DNA of 64,000 bases from contig QALN01000009.1 of NCBI GenBank assembly GCA_003150615.1, positions 62,001-126,000 of the forward strand, written 5' to 3'. Below the pieces are notes generated by a model. That model was not told where the DNA came from. It worked only from the letters and a program-made list of their open reading frames with translations, and did not search any database. This DNA comes from Flavobacteriales bacterium. GTDB lineage: Bacteria > Bacteroidota > Bacteroidia > Flavobacteriales > UBA1820. Both the position numbers and the translations under genes were made by a program. Positions within the stretch are counted from its first letter, which is position 1, and each line of letters starts with the position of its first letter. Shown piece by piece: positions 34,721 to 43,928 of this stretch.

Positions 34721-35551
34721 ATGAAGAAAATAGATTACGATAAACTGTATGATACGGTAAACGAATACCTCGAAGAAAAACTCGACGAGTTGCTTTTGTT
34801 CGTCGATAATCACCGCTATCCGCTTATCGTCACTTTTTCGGTTCACCTTTTGCTCGTCATACTGATAGCCAATGTTACGATAAAATACTACGAAAGCGGC
34901 GAGTCCAAAATAGTCGCCGTATCGATGGAAGAACTCCAGAGAATAGAGGAAGAGTTGAGAGATGCCGGAGTCGACCGTCTTTCGATAGATGCCAGACTTT
35001 CCACTTCCAATGCTTCGATGAGCGGTTTTACCAACCAGGCGGCGGCCGATTTAGGGGAAGATGTCGATATTTCCCGGATAAAGCAGGATTTTTCCACACT
35101 TCAGGAAGCCAAAGCCGTGACCAAACAGGTAAATGAATACGGCGAAGACGTGCGTGTGGATCTTTTCAGCGAACAGGTGAAAAACCGCGATGTGAATCTG
35201 GACGAATACCAGAAGATAGACAAAGACGCTTACAAAGGCACGGCACGTGAACAGGTTTATACAGGTAAAAGTACCGTTACTTACGGTTTCGACGGCAGTG
35301 TGAAACGCCACAATATAGAACCTGTGCCTGTACCTGTATATACGGTGCGTGTTGGCGGGTTGGTCGTGGTCGATGTGCGGGTGAACAGGGCAGGCCGTGT
35401 GGTTTTGGCTCAGATAAACCGCGAAAAGACGAAATGCACCAACGAGGATGCTTATGAAAAGGCGGTCACTTATGCCCGCCGTGCCCGTTTCAACGTCGAT
35501 GAGTCGGCTCCCGAACCGCAGTCAGGGTATATTTCATACGAGTTCCAGTAA
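34721..35551 (+). CDS. TonB-like energy transducer protein
   Basis: A 276-aa protein with one membrane segment (about 34-54: YPLIVTFSVHLLLVILIANV), a Glu-rich helical stretch next to it, and a C-terminal domain resembling TonB_C (VGGLVVVDVRVNRAGRVVLAQINREKTKCTNEDAYEKAVTYARRARF). The usual proline-rich spacer is short (EPVPVPVY). It may link proton-motive force to an outer-membrane receptor, but no exbB or exbD is adjacent and the N-terminus is longer than in classic TonB. I chose the ATG at 34721 (MKKIDYDK); the frame is open upstream without family support. Confidence 0.7.
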   Translation: MKKIDYDKLYDTVNEYLEEKLDELLLFVDNHRYPLIVTFSVHLLLVILIANVTIKYYESGESKIVAVSMEELQRIEEELRDAGVDRLSIDARLSTSNASMSGFTNQAAADLGEDVDISRIKQDFSTLQEAKAVTKQVNEYGEDVRVDLFSEQVKNRDVNLDEYQKIDKDAYKGTAREQVYTGKSTVTYGFDGSVKRHNIEPVPVPVYTVRVGGLVVVDVRVNRAGRVVLAQINREKTKCTNEDAYEKAVTYARRARFNVDESAPEPQSGYISYEFQ

Positions 35552-35572
35552 TTTTTTCCCGGTGTATATAAT

Positions 35573-35617
35573 AAAAACCCGCCGTCGAAAGATAATATCT
35601 TTCGACGGCGGGTTTTT
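35573..35617. terminator. Bidirectional terminator, 21-bp stem
   Basis: Arms 35573-35593 and 35597-35617 around the loop AAT, GC-rich in the middle with A/T flanks. It serves the convergent TonB-like and mdh genes. Confidence 0.88.
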
Positions 35618-35639
35618 TATAACGATAACTGTCCGTTAG

Positions 35640-36575
35640 TTAGAACAGTTTCATGTCGTCCAGAGCTTTGAGAACGCCTTTTACAGCTGTGGCCGAAGCA
35701 TCGAGATCTGCCTTTTCCTTCTCGTCCAGGTCGAGTTCGATAACTTTTTCGATACCGTTTCTGCCGAGTACTACGGGAACGCCGAGGTAGATGTCTTTAA
35801 GACCGTATTCGCCGGTGAGCCATGCGCATACGGGAACGACTTTCTTCTGGTCCAGAAGTATGGCTTCTACCATCGAAGCTGCTGCCGCGCCAGGAGCATA
35901 CCATGCGGAAGTGCCCAGGAGTTTTACCAGTTCGCCGCCGCCTACTTTCGTGCGTTCTACTATTTCATCGAGGCGTTCGGGTTTTACGAACTGCGTAACG
36001 GGTATACCTTGTACGGTAGTGTATTTGGGCAGGGGAACCATCGTGTCGCCGTGGCCGCCCAGAAGGAGCGCCTGTATATCCATAGGCGAGCAACCGATTT
36101 CGGTAGCCAGGAATGCGCGGTAGCGTGCCGTGTCAAGTACGCCGGCCATACCCATGACCCTGTTGGAAGGAACGCCTGCAGCCAGGAATGCGCAGTAAGT
36201 CATCACGTCCAGAGGATTGGAAACGATGATTATCTTGGCGTCTGGCGAGTATTTCACCACTTGTTCCGTTACCGATTTTACGATTCCGGCGTTGATGCCG
36301 ATGAGGTCGTCACGGCTCATGCCCGGTTTGCGGGGTACGCCTGACGTAACTACAACCACGTCCGAACCGGCCGTTTTCGAGTAGTCGTTGGTAGAACCCG
36401 TAAGGCGGGTATTGAAGCCGCGTATCGGGGCTGTCTGCCAGATATCCAGTGCTTTGCCTTCGGCAACGCCTTCTTTGATATCCAGGATTACGATTTCATC
36501 GACGAAATTGCGTACTGCCAGGACGTCTGCGCACGTAGCGCCCACATTTCCTGCTCCTACTACTGTTACTTTCAT
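35640..36575 (-). CDS. mdh: Malate dehydrogenase (lactate-dehydrogenase-like type)
   Basis: A 311-aa NAD-dependent enzyme interconverting malate and oxaloacetate. Motifs: MKVTVVGAGNVGATCA, DIKEGVAEGKALD, VTSGVPRKPGMSRDDL with the substrate arginines, SNPLDVMTY, and the catalytic histidine in LLGGHGDTMVPL. It is the short LDH-like MDH typical of Bacteroidetes, used in the reductive branch to fumarate and succinate. The ATG at 36575 starts the Rossmann strand; an open stretch to 36620 would include the promoter -7 region and is rejected. Confidence 0.96.
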   Translation of the reverse strand: MKVTVVGAGNVGATCADVLAVRNFVDEIVILDIKEGVAEGKALDIWQTAPIRGFNTRLTGSTNDYSKTAGSDVVVVTSGVPRKPGMSRDDLIGINAGIVKSVTEQVVKYSPDAKIIIVSNPLDVMTYCAFLAAGVPSNRVMGMAGVLDTARYRAFLATEIGCSPMDIQALLLGGHGDTMVPLPKYTTVQGIPVTQFVKPERLDEIVERTKVGGGELVKLLGTSAWYAPGAAAASMVEAILLDQKKVVPVCAWLTGEYGLKDIYLGVPVVLGRNGIEKVIELDLDEKEKADLDASATAVKGVLKALDDMKLF

Positions 36576-36621
36576 TTTATTTATTATTTGGTTTGATTCG
36601 ATGCTGTTGAAACAATGCATA

Positions 36622-36652
36622 CAAATTTATGCAAATGCAAACGAACTGCAAA
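36622..36652 (-). promoter_or_regulatory. Promoter of mdh
   Basis: On the minus strand TTTG (36652-36649), 19 nt, then TAAATTTG (36629-36622): a perfect match to the Bacteroidetes consensus, 47 bp before the mdh start. Confidence 0.85.
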
Positions 36653-36903
36653 TTAAAATTTGCCTAAATAATATATCGTAAGGATATGCTGGGGTTAACA
36701 GGGTCCAGGTGATGAAACTTGTTTTTTGCCGGGAAATACGCGCGAAATTTCCGGATAGAGCAATGGCCGTTTTTGAAATGGAATCCGAACAGTGTTTACC
36801 GGAGCATTTTTATTCCTAAGACATGCCGGAGGTTAGTTATAAAAAATTATATTTGCCAATTAGTAATTGTTTTCAAAATAAACGAATAACCGAAATTACG
36901 ATT
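36653..36903. other. Divergent intergenic region with a -7 box for the DUF5009 gene
   Basis: No gene is seen. A -7 type box TATATTTG at 36848-36855 (no clear -33) lies 48 bp before the DUF5009 start at 36904. It supports that start over an ATG at 36823, which would lie upstream of the box. Confidence 0.6.
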
Positions 36904-38088
36904 ATGACATTATCCGCAAAATCCCGGAGAATACTTTCGCTCGATATTTTCCGCGCCATAACGATGTTCCTGATGCTTTTCGTGAACGAATTTGCCGGAG
37001 TTAAAGGATTGCCCCACTGGTTGTACCATGCCCAGATGAGGGAAGATATGATGGGATTTTCGGATACGATATTTCCCGCGTTCCTTTTCGCAATGGGTAT
37101 GGCCATACCGTTTGCCGTGCAAAACAGGTTTAGAAAGGGAGATACTACGTTCGACGTGTTAAAACACATATTGCTCCGCAGCGTAGCCCTGATAGTGATG
37201 GGGCTTTTCACGGTGAATAAAGGAAGTTACGATGCGGCGGCTTCGGGTATACCTTCGGCATGGTATTCGCTTCTGATGGTGACAGGATTTTTCCTGATAT
37301 GGAATGTTTACCCAAAGGCTGACGGATGGAAAAAATACGTTTTCAGGGCCATGAAAATAGCCGGAATAGCGCTTTTGGCGTATTTGTTCGTGATATTCGT
37401 CCCGAAGGAAGGCCAGTCGTTCGGAGTGAAATGGTGGGGCATACTCGGACTTATAGGATGGTCGTATCTGGGATGTTCGCTGATATATTTGCTGACACGC
37501 GACTATTTGGGCAGGAACGTAGCGGTTATGCTCCTTTTGGTGGCGTGTTCGCTGCTCACGGCTGCCGGTGTTTTCAAATCTGTGGAGTTCGTAGGGTATA
37601 TACCCAGTCAGCCGGTACTGTATTCGTTGTCAATGGCTGGGGTTCTGGCATCTGTGATAATGAAGAAATACGCTTCCACATCTTCTCCCGGCAGATTTAT
37701 CGCCGTGATGCTGGCCATCGGAATAGTGATGTTCGGCGCGGGCCTTTTCGCTCATAAATACTGGATAATATCGAAGATACTGGCTACTCCCACATGGTTG
37801 TTCTATTGCTGTGCCATGTATTTCCCGCTGTTTGCGCTTATATATTGGATTGCGGATGTGAAAGGCCGCGGAGGTTGGTTCGATGTGATAAAACCCGCAG
37901 GAACGCTGACACTTACGTGTTATATAATACCGTATATAACCGGCAGTCTGATGTCGATAATGCATGTGCACTGGCCGGCCGTAACGTATGCCGGGACTCC
38001 AGGACTGGTGCGTTCGGCACTATATTCGCTGGCGGTGGTATGGATAGCGTGGTTGCTGAGTAAAATCCATATCAAACTCAAGATTTAG
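36904..38088 (+). CDS. DUF5009/acyltransferase-like membrane protein
   Basis: A 394-aa protein with about ten membrane segments. The start RRILSLDIFRAITMFLMLFVNEFAG is the pattern of DUF5009/heparan-alpha-glucosaminide N-acetyltransferase relatives, in which a membrane protein moves an acyl group to a sugar. GMAIPF and LLRSVALIVMGLF fit the same group, and HWLYHAQM may hold the conserved histidine. Its substrate in this organism is unknown; glycan O- or N-acetylation is the usual guess. The DNA glycosylase gene follows 4 bp after the stop. Confidence 0.8.
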   Translation: MTLSAKSRRILSLDIFRAITMFLMLFVNEFAGVKGLPHWLYHAQMREDMMGFSDTIFPAFLFAMGMAIPFAVQNRFRKGDTTFDVLKHILLRSVALIVMGLFTVNKGSYDAAASGIPSAWYSLLMVTGFFLIWNVYPKADGWKKYVFRAMKIAGIALLAYLFVIFVPKEGQSFGVKWWGILGLIGWSYLGCSLIYLLTRDYLGRNVAVMLLLVACSLLTAAGVFKSVEFVGYIPSQPVLYSLSMAGVLASVIMKKYASTSSPGRFIAVMLAIGIVMFGAGLFAHKYWIISKILATPTWLFYCCAMYFPLFALIYWIADVKGRGGWFDVIKPAGTLTLTCYIIPYITGSLMSIMHVHWPAVTYAGTPGLVRSALYSLAVVWIAWLLSKIHIKLKI

Positions 38089-38092
38089 TCTT

Positions 38093-38674
38093 ATGATGCG
38101 GAGCGAATGTCATCCCTGGGGTTTTTTTGTGCCTGAAGGTATGAAAGTGTTGCTTTTGGGCAGTTTTCCGCCGGCTCGTGAACGCTGGTCTATGGATTTT
38201 TATTACCCGAATATCCAAAATGACATGTGGCGTATATTGGGACTGATTTTCTATACAGACAAGAATTATTTCCTGAAAAGCACCAAACAGTTCGATATAG
38301 GAAAAGCCAAGGCTTTTTGCCGAGAGAAAGGAATCGGTATGGGCGATACGGCGCAGGAGATAATAAGGCTTAAGAACAACGCTTCCGATAAGTTCCTTCA
38401 GGTGGTACGTGCGGCGGACGTTGAGACCATATTGCGCGGCGCATCGTCGTGTATAGCCATTGCCGTTACCGGACAGAAGGCTATGGACACGCTGATATCC
38501 GGTTTTTCGTCCGATGTGAAGGAACCTCCTGTGGGGTGTAGCAGCACACTCGAAGTGGATGGACGGAGCGTTTTCCTGTACAGAATGCCGTCCACTTCAC
38601 GCGCTTATCCTAAGCCGCTGGATGAAAAGGCCGCCGTTTACGGAGCTATGTTCGACAGGCTGGGGATATTATGA
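38093..38674 (+). CDS. Uracil-DNA glycosylase family protein (G/U mismatch type)
   Basis: A 193-aa protein of the uracil-DNA glycosylase superfamily. VLLLGSFPPARERWSMDFYYPN (about 18-39) corresponds to the catalytic loop of Mug/TDG-like enzymes, and NDMWRILGL follows as usual. MPSTSRAY near 163-170 fits the second motif (S-S instead of the histidine loop). It probably removes uracil or damaged bases. It starts 4 bp after the membrane protein gene and probably shares its transcript; the two functions are unrelated. Confidence 0.8.
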   Translation: MMRSECHPWGFFVPEGMKVLLLGSFPPARERWSMDFYYPNIQNDMWRILGLIFYTDKNYFLKSTKQFDIGKAKAFCREKGIGMGDTAQEIIRLKNNASDKFLQVVRAADVETILRGASSCIAIAVTGQKAMDTLISGFSSDVKEPPVGCSSTLEVDGRSVFLYRMPSTSRAYPKPLDEKAAVYGAMFDRLGIL

Positions 38675-38695
38675 CGACGGTTTGGCTGAAATGTG

Positions 38696-38728
38696 AAAAA
38701 GCCGCGCTTTAATTGGCGCGGCTTTTTT
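38696..38728. terminator. Bidirectional terminator
   Basis: AAAAAGCCGCGC (38696-38707) pairs with GCGCGGCTTTTT (38716-38727), 8-nt loop, between convergent genes. Confidence 0.85.
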
Positions 38729-38767
38729 CGCTTGTTTTGCGAGCTGTTGCAATACTTTTCCAGCTTA

Positions 38768-39973
38768 CTATTTTAAAAGTGCTTCTTTTATACGGCGCAA
38801 CGCTTCGGTAAGAACTTCCTCACTAGCGGCATAGGACAGGCGTATGCAGTCGTCGTTGCCGAACGAAGAACCGGCCACCAAGCCTACATGGGCTTCGGAA
38901 AGCAGGTACAGGCACAGGTCGTCCGAAGTGTTTATCTTGTGTCCTCCAAGTGTTTTACCCTTATAGTACGATATGTCTGGGAATGCATAGAAAGCTCCGT
39001 AAGGCGTGTCGGTTTTGAATCCCGGTATTTCGGCCAGTCCCTTGAGTACAAGTTCGCGTCGGCGTGCGAATACTTCCACCATGGGTTTTACCATTTTTTC
39101 GGGATCCGCGTTAAGGGCGGCTACGGCAGCCTGCTGGGCTACGGAGTTAGTGCCAGAAGTTACCTGTCCCTGAAGGTCTTCACAAGCCTTCGCTATCCAC
39201 TGCGCAGCGCCGATGAAGCCTATGCGCCAACCGGTCATTGCATAAGCCTTTGCAAGTCCGTTAACGACGATGGTCTGTTCGTATACTTCGGAAAATTCCG
39301 CTATCGAGGTATGTCCTTCGGGAGTGAAGTTGATGTGTTCGTATATCTCGTCCGATATGATATATACCTGCGGGTGGCGTGCGAACACTTCGGCCAGAGC
39401 TTTGAGCTCCTCGCGGGTGTATACTGCGCCGGTAGGATTGGACGGCGAGGAATATATTATGGCTTTAGTGCGCGGGGTTATGGCTTTTTCGAGTTGTTCG
39501 GGGGTGATTTTGTAGTTGGTTTCGATGCTCGTTGGCATTATCACCGGCGTGCCTTCCGCCAGTTTTATTATCTCCACGTAGCTTACCCAGTACGGAGCCG
39601 GCACGAGTACTTCGTCTCCCTTGTCCACCAGTACCTGCATTACGTTGTAAATAGAGTTCTTGGCGCCTGTGGAAACGACTATCTGGTTAGGCTGGTAGTC
39701 CAGATTGTTGTCGCGTTTGAATTTGTGGCAGACGGCTTTTTTAAGTTCCGGGTAACCTGCTACCGGCGAATAGAAACTGTAATTGTCGTCGATGGCTTTT
39801 TTGGCGGCTTCTTTTACCGCGTCGGGGGTAAAAAAGTCCGTTTCGCCGAGCGAGAGACTTATTACGTCCACGCCCTGGGCTTTGAGTTCGCGTACTTTGG
39901 CCGACATCAGAAGTGTAGCCGACGGTTCCAGGCGTTCTATTCGTCCGGACAATTTGTGTGCGGTTGTTTCCAT
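38768..39973 (-). CDS. Class I PLP-dependent aminotransferase (aspartate aminotransferase type)
   Basis: A 401-aa fold-type I aminotransferase of the aspartate aminotransferase Ib group. The PLP lysine lies in VNGLAKAYAMTGWRIGF. Other features: SLGETDFFTPDAV, SSPSNPTGAVYT, ISDEIYEHI, and the C-terminal arginine in DDCIRLSYAAS. It most likely moves amino groups between aspartate and 2-oxoglutarate; related enzymes also use prephenate. A -7 type box (CAAATCTA, 40039-40046 read on the minus strand) is upstream without a clear -33. Confidence 0.9.
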   Translation of the reverse strand: METTAHKLSGRIERLEPSATLLMSAKVRELKAQGVDVISLSLGETDFFTPDAVKEAAKKAIDDNYSFYSPVAGYPELKKAVCHKFKRDNNLDYQPNQIVVSTGAKNSIYNVMQVLVDKGDEVLVPAPYWVSYVEIIKLAEGTPVIMPTSIETNYKITPEQLEKAITPRTKAIIYSSPSNPTGAVYTREELKALAEVFARHPQVYIISDEIYEHINFTPEGHTSIAEFSEVYEQTIVVNGLAKAYAMTGWRIGFIGAAQWIAKACEDLQGQVTSGTNSVAQQAAVAALNADPEKMVKPMVEVFARRRELVLKGLAEIPGFKTDTPYGAFYAFPDISYYKGKTLGGHKINTSDDLCLYLLSEAHVGLVAGSSFGNDDCIRLSYAASEEVLTEALRRIKEALLK

Positions 39974-40131
39974 GGTGAGTTTATGTGTTTTGTGTGTTGA
40001 TTATGCTGTGTTAGGCATGCTTTTTTAAATGGCCTTTGCAAATCTAATAAATAGGCCAAAGTCCGGAGCATAAAAAATGTAATATTATTTAAAAAAATTA
40101 TCTTTGCATAAAGAATTCTCAAAAACAAGGC

Positions 40132-41388
40132 ATGAAAATACTTGTGACCGCTTCGGTAGTGCCTGATATATATTCTGTGGTACGCCCATCGGATGACGGG
40201 ACCGGTGCTGTCGTGCAGGCTTCGTCGCTGACCGTCAATCCTGCGGACAAACAGACCCTGTCAAAAGCCATGTCGGTGCATGGGGCTGAGGTGACGGTAC
40301 TCAGCGTTGCCGGTAACGATGCTGCCGGCGCGCTCGGTCTGGCGCGTGCGATGGGAGCTTTCAGGGTAGTGAGGATAGACGCTTCCCCGGCCGACGCCTT
40401 TTGTGCGGCCTCGCATACGGCAGAGTTTTTAGCAAAAAACGATTTCGACCTTGTGCTTTGCGGGGCCTTGTCGTGGGATTATGCTACGGGCGAATTTCCA
40501 CGGTGGCTGTCGCATTTGTCCGGTTTGCCGCTTTTGGACGGAGTGTCGGATTTTTCTGCTGCCGGCGACGGCTTTTCGGCGGAAAGGAAAACGGACAAAG
40601 CCGTGCAACGCATCATAGTAAAAGACCCTCTGATTCTTTCGTGCGGTAAGGATATTTTTCCCGAAAACGAAATAAGGATACCTTCCATGCGGGAAATGAT
40701 GACAGCTATGCGAATACCTGCGGAAGTTATCCGTCCGTCCGTTGGTTTTAAACCTGAAAAAGAATTTTACGATTATTCACGACCTTTGCAGAAACCTCCG
40801 GTGAAGTTTTTCGAAAAGGAGGAATACGAACGCCTGGCGGAAATAATCCTTTCGGCTTCACGAGGGGATAAAATGGACAACGCAGCTTCCGATGCTATTC
40901 CCGTATTTTCAGGGCGTTTGTATGCGCATGTGAAGGGTGCTGATGCTCCGGAAGGCATAGTGCCTGAGTTTTCCGTCGTTGAAGAAATATCGGTGCCAGC
41001 ACACAGGAATCTCAGAGATGCTCGCGTGGTGGTAAGCGGTGGCATGGGTGCCGGTTTGCAGGCGTGGCGGCCGATAGAATCTATTGCATGCCTTTTGGAT
41101 GGTGCGGTGGCTTGTACGCGTCCGGTTTACCAGAGCGGTTTGCGGGGATATTTCGAACATGTGGGCCAGACGGGTGAAAAGATCGCACCGAGGCTTTATA
41201 TTGCGGCCGGCATCAGCGGGGCATTGCAGCATGTGGCGGGTATCATACGTTCCGAACGAATACTGGCGATAAATACCGATCCGCAGGCCGAGATATTCAA
41301 ATATGCCGATTACGGGGTGGTTGGCGATGCGGCTGATGTGTTGGGCGCTCTGGAGAAAATTTTAACTAATATGTGCCAAAGGGATTAA
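40132..41388 (+). CDS. Fused electron transfer flavoprotein, beta and alpha domains in one chain
   Basis: A 418-aa protein. Residues 1-230 follow the ETF beta/FixA pattern (MKILVTASVVPD, LTVNPADKQTLSKA, GLARAMGAFRVVRID, FDLVLCGALSWDYATGEFP). Residues about 293-415 follow the FAD-binding C-terminal domain of ETF alpha/FixB (ARVVVSGGMGAG, FEHVGQTGEKIAPRLYIAAGISGALQH, AINTDPQAEIFKYADYGVVGD). Normally these are two proteins; the alpha N-terminal domain I appears missing. The reading frame is continuous, so this is a real fusion rather than a frameshift. No acyl-CoA dehydrogenase is adjacent; the electron donor and acceptor are unknown. A -7 box TATCTTTG (40099-40106) precedes it. Confidence 0.85.
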   Translation: MKILVTASVVPDIYSVVRPSDDGTGAVVQASSLTVNPADKQTLSKAMSVHGAEVTVLSVAGNDAAGALGLARAMGAFRVVRIDASPADAFCAASHTAEFLAKNDFDLVLCGALSWDYATGEFPRWLSHLSGLPLLDGVSDFSAAGDGFSAERKTDKAVQRIIVKDPLILSCGKDIFPENEIRIPSMREMMTAMRIPAEVIRPSVGFKPEKEFYDYSRPLQKPPVKFFEKEEYERLAEIILSASRGDKMDNAASDAIPVFSGRLYAHVKGADAPEGIVPEFSVVEEISVPAHRNLRDARVVVSGGMGAGLQAWRPIESIACLLDGAVACTRPVYQSGLRGYFEHVGQTGEKIAPRLYIAAGISGALQHVAGIIRSERILAINTDPQAEIFKYADYGVVGDAADVLGALEKILTNMCQRD

Positions 41389-41478
41389 CTCAAATGTCGT
41401 AATTTTCCCCGTCGGCAGGCTTGCGTTTTCCGTGTTCGTTTTTTCTTACGGCGCAGGCTTCTGCTTTTATGCAAAACT

Positions 41479-42141
41479 ATGGAACTGATACCGTTGACGC
41501 TTACGGGAATAACTTACAGCCAGGCACATACGGGCGCTTACGCCCTTATTCTCGGAGAAGGGGGCGCATCTTCCCGCAAACTGCCAATAATAATAGGCGC
41601 GTGGGAAGCGCAGTCGATAGCTGTCGCTCTCCAAGGGGATGTTGTACCCAAAAGGCCGGTGACGCACGATTTGTTTTATACCTTTGCCGTGAATTTCGGA
41701 ATAAGGGTTACCGGCGTGTTGATATATAAACTGCTGGACGGGATATTTTATTCGTCGGTTACGGCAGTAGACCGCAGCGGCATAGAGCGACAGATAGATT
41801 CGCGCACGTCTGACGCTGTGGCATTGGCATTGAGATTTCATGCCCCGATATATACTTACGGTTCGATACTTGATCAGGCGGGAATATATTTCCAGGCACG
41901 TTACGACGATGCTGCGGATATCTCCGATGAAAGCGGTGTCCGGGAAGATGAACCTGACGGGGACGCTCCTGAGGAGGATATGGAACACCCGGCAGCCATA
42001 GGAACAAACCTGCCGGAAAATGGTTTCGATGGTGTGAGTACCTCGGACCTTTACGAAAAACTCGAAGAGGCTGTGCAAAACGAAGATTACGAACTCGCGG
42101 CGCGCATAAGGGATGAAATAAAGGATAGAAATAAGGTTTAA
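41479..42141 (+). CDS. Bifunctional nuclease (BFN/DUF151) family protein with UVR motif
   Basis: A 220-aa protein. The N-terminal DUF151 domain (about 1-150) shows RKLPIIIGAWEAQSIAVAL, THDLFYTF and SRTSDAVALALRFHAPI. An acidic linker follows (about 155-180). The C-terminus carries a UvrB/UvrC-type motif (LYEKLEEAVQNEDYELAARIRDEIKDR) that usually mediates protein contacts. This layout is standard in Bacteroidetes. Nuclease activity is reported for plant and some bacterial members; the physiological role is not settled. It follows the ETF gene by 90 bp. Confidence 0.9.
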   Translation: MELIPLTLTGITYSQAHTGAYALILGEGGASSRKLPIIIGAWEAQSIAVALQGDVVPKRPVTHDLFYTFAVNFGIRVTGVLIYKLLDGIFYSSVTAVDRSGIERQIDSRTSDAVALALRFHAPIYTYGSILDQAGIYFQARYDDAADISDESGVREDEPDGDAPEEDMEHPAAIGTNLPENGFDGVSTSDLYEKLEEAVQNEDYELAARIRDEIKDRNKV

Positions 42142-42211
42142 TCAGAACATAATCAGTATATTATAAGTGTAAAGAGGGTGTCCTCGCGCGTAAATTTTAA
42201 GACCATACGAT

Positions 42212-43912
42212 ATGTATAAGAGAATAGCGGTATTGTTATGTTTTTTTGTTGTTTCAATAACGGCATACGGTCAGGAAATATCCGGCCATTGGATGGCTGT
42301 GGATGAAGAGAACAACTTTACGAAGGAGTACATAGATTTAAAACCGGACAGTACGTACCGTTTTTCGCTTTTTGATGGGGCGATATCATCGAGCGGGAAG
42401 TGGACTCTGCACAGGAATGTCGTAGCGGTTACCGATACCGTAGAGAACAAAACGTTCGGCATATCGTTCCATGGTCTTACGGACAGTACGCTCACCGTTG
42501 TCATGTTGGGCCGTGAATTTGCGATGGTAAATGAAAATAATCCGTTAGTACAGGCGTCCCGAATCGTTTCTGCGATAGATAATGCCGAGACTTCAGGGGT
42601 TGTTGCGCCAAGCGAGGGAATTACGTTTGCGGGAATAATACGCGGAGCGATAGGTCTTGTCGCATTAGTGTTTATACTTTTCCTTTTCAGTGACAACCGC
42701 AAGGCCATATCCTGGAAACTTGTGGGTGTGGGCCTCGGCGCGCAGATACTCATTGCCCTGGGCATACAGAAAGTGCCGTTCATAGGTACGGCATTCGAAT
42801 GGGTAAGCCGTGCTTTCGTAAAAATACTCGATTTTTCCGGGGCCGGGGCGGAATTCCTGTTCGGCGGTCTTTTGGACCAGACACACTTCGGATACATATT
42901 TGCGTTTCAGGTGTTGCCGACCATAATATTCTTTTCGGCGCTTACGTCCGTTCTGTTCTATTTGGGTGCGATACAGAAAGTCGTCGGCTGGATGGCTATG
43001 GGAATGACTAAAATGCTCGGAATTTCAGGCGCAGAAAGCCTGTCGGTGACCGGAAATATATTCCTCGGGCAAACCGAAGCGCCTCTTATGATAAAACCTT
43101 ATCTCTCGTCAATGAACCGTTCGGAAATACTGTTGGTGATGGTGGGCGGCATGTCCACGTTGGCCGGAGGGGTGTTGGCGGCGTATATATCGTTTCTGGG
43201 CGGCGACGACCCGGTACTGCGGCAGATGTTCGCCAAGAATCTGCTTATGGCTTCCGTAATGGCGGCTCCGGGCGCTGTCGTGGCATCCAAGATATTGTGC
43301 CCTCAGACCGAAAAAGTGGACAACAACGTGCATGTGTCTATGGAGAAAATAGGAACGAACTTCCTGGATGCGATGTCAAAAGGTACTACGGAAGGTCTTA
43401 AACTAGCAGTAAATGTCGCCGCGATGCTTCTCGTGTTCGTTGCGTTTATCGCGTTTTTCAACTATATTACGGTGTCGGTTTCACATATGTGCGGTCTGGA
43501 TGCTCTCGTGGCCGGATGGACTGACGGGCGCGTCACAGAGATAAACCTTCAGTCAATACTCGGATTTATTTTCTCTCCACTTATGGGTGTGATAGGGGTT
43601 CCGTGGCAGGATGCGGCCAATGTCGGAAGCCTGTTGGGGCTTAAAGTAATAATGTCCGAATTTGTGGGCTATAAGGAATTGGCGGAATTTACCGCGGCCA
43701 ATATCCTTACGACTAACAAAGCCATAGTCATGGCTACGTTTATTCTGTCGGGGTTTGCCAACTTCGCATCCATAGGCATACAGATAGGCGGCATAGGTTC
43801 TCTGGCGGAGAATAAGCGCGAACTTTTAGCTAAATTCGGCATAAAAGCCCTTATTGCCGGAACGGTGGCATCGCTTCTTTCTGCCACTATTGCAGGAGCG
43901 TTGATAGGTTAA
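42212..43912 (+). CDS. NupC-type concentrative nucleoside transporter with N-terminal periplasmic domain
   Basis: A 566-aa protein. Residues about 1-21 look like a signal peptide (LLCFFVVSITAYGQ). Residues 22-125 form a small beta-rich, lipocalin-like extracytoplasmic domain (GHWMAVDEENNF, SGKWTLHRNVVAVTD). From about 145 on it is a CNT-family transporter: GLGAQILIALGIQKVPFIG, FQVLPTIIFFSALTSVLFYLG, GNIFLGQTEAPLMIKPYL, and GFANFASIGIQIGGIGSLAENKR at the C-terminus. It should import nucleosides with Na+ or H+. The added domain is about 130 residues longer than E. coli NupC. A small membrane protein gene follows 16 bp later. Confidence 0.9.
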   Translation: MYKRIAVLLCFFVVSITAYGQEISGHWMAVDEENNFTKEYIDLKPDSTYRFSLFDGAISSSGKWTLHRNVVAVTDTVENKTFGISFHGLTDSTLTVVMLGREFAMVNENNPLVQASRIVSAIDNAETSGVVAPSEGITFAGIIRGAIGLVALVFILFLFSDNRKAISWKLVGVGLGAQILIALGIQKVPFIGTAFEWVSRAFVKILDFSGAGAEFLFGGLLDQTHFGYIFAFQVLPTIIFFSALTSVLFYLGAIQKVVGWMAMGMTKMLGISGAESLSVTGNIFLGQTEAPLMIKPYLSSMNRSEILLVMVGGMSTLAGGVLAAYISFLGGDDPVLRQMFAKNLLMASVMAAPGAVVASKILCPQTEKVDNNVHVSMEKIGTNFLDAMSKGTTEGLKLAVNVAAMLLVFVAFIAFFNYITVSVSHMCGLDALVAGWTDGRVTEINLQSILGFIFSPLMGVIGVPWQDAANVGSLLGLKVIMSEFVGYKELAEFTAANILTTNKAIVMATFILSGFANFASIGIQIGGIGSLAENKRELLAKFGIKALIAGTVASLLSATIAGALIG

Positions 43913-43928
43913 AAAAACAAATAGCGAT

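Noticed and set aside
35240..35253. CACGTG core in the TonB-like gene
   Set aside because: The flanks do not fit GTTNCACGTGNAAC; it is within a coding region.
38888..40000. Open stretch of 370 codons on the plus strand
   Set aside because: It is antisense to the aminotransferase gene and has no family likeness.
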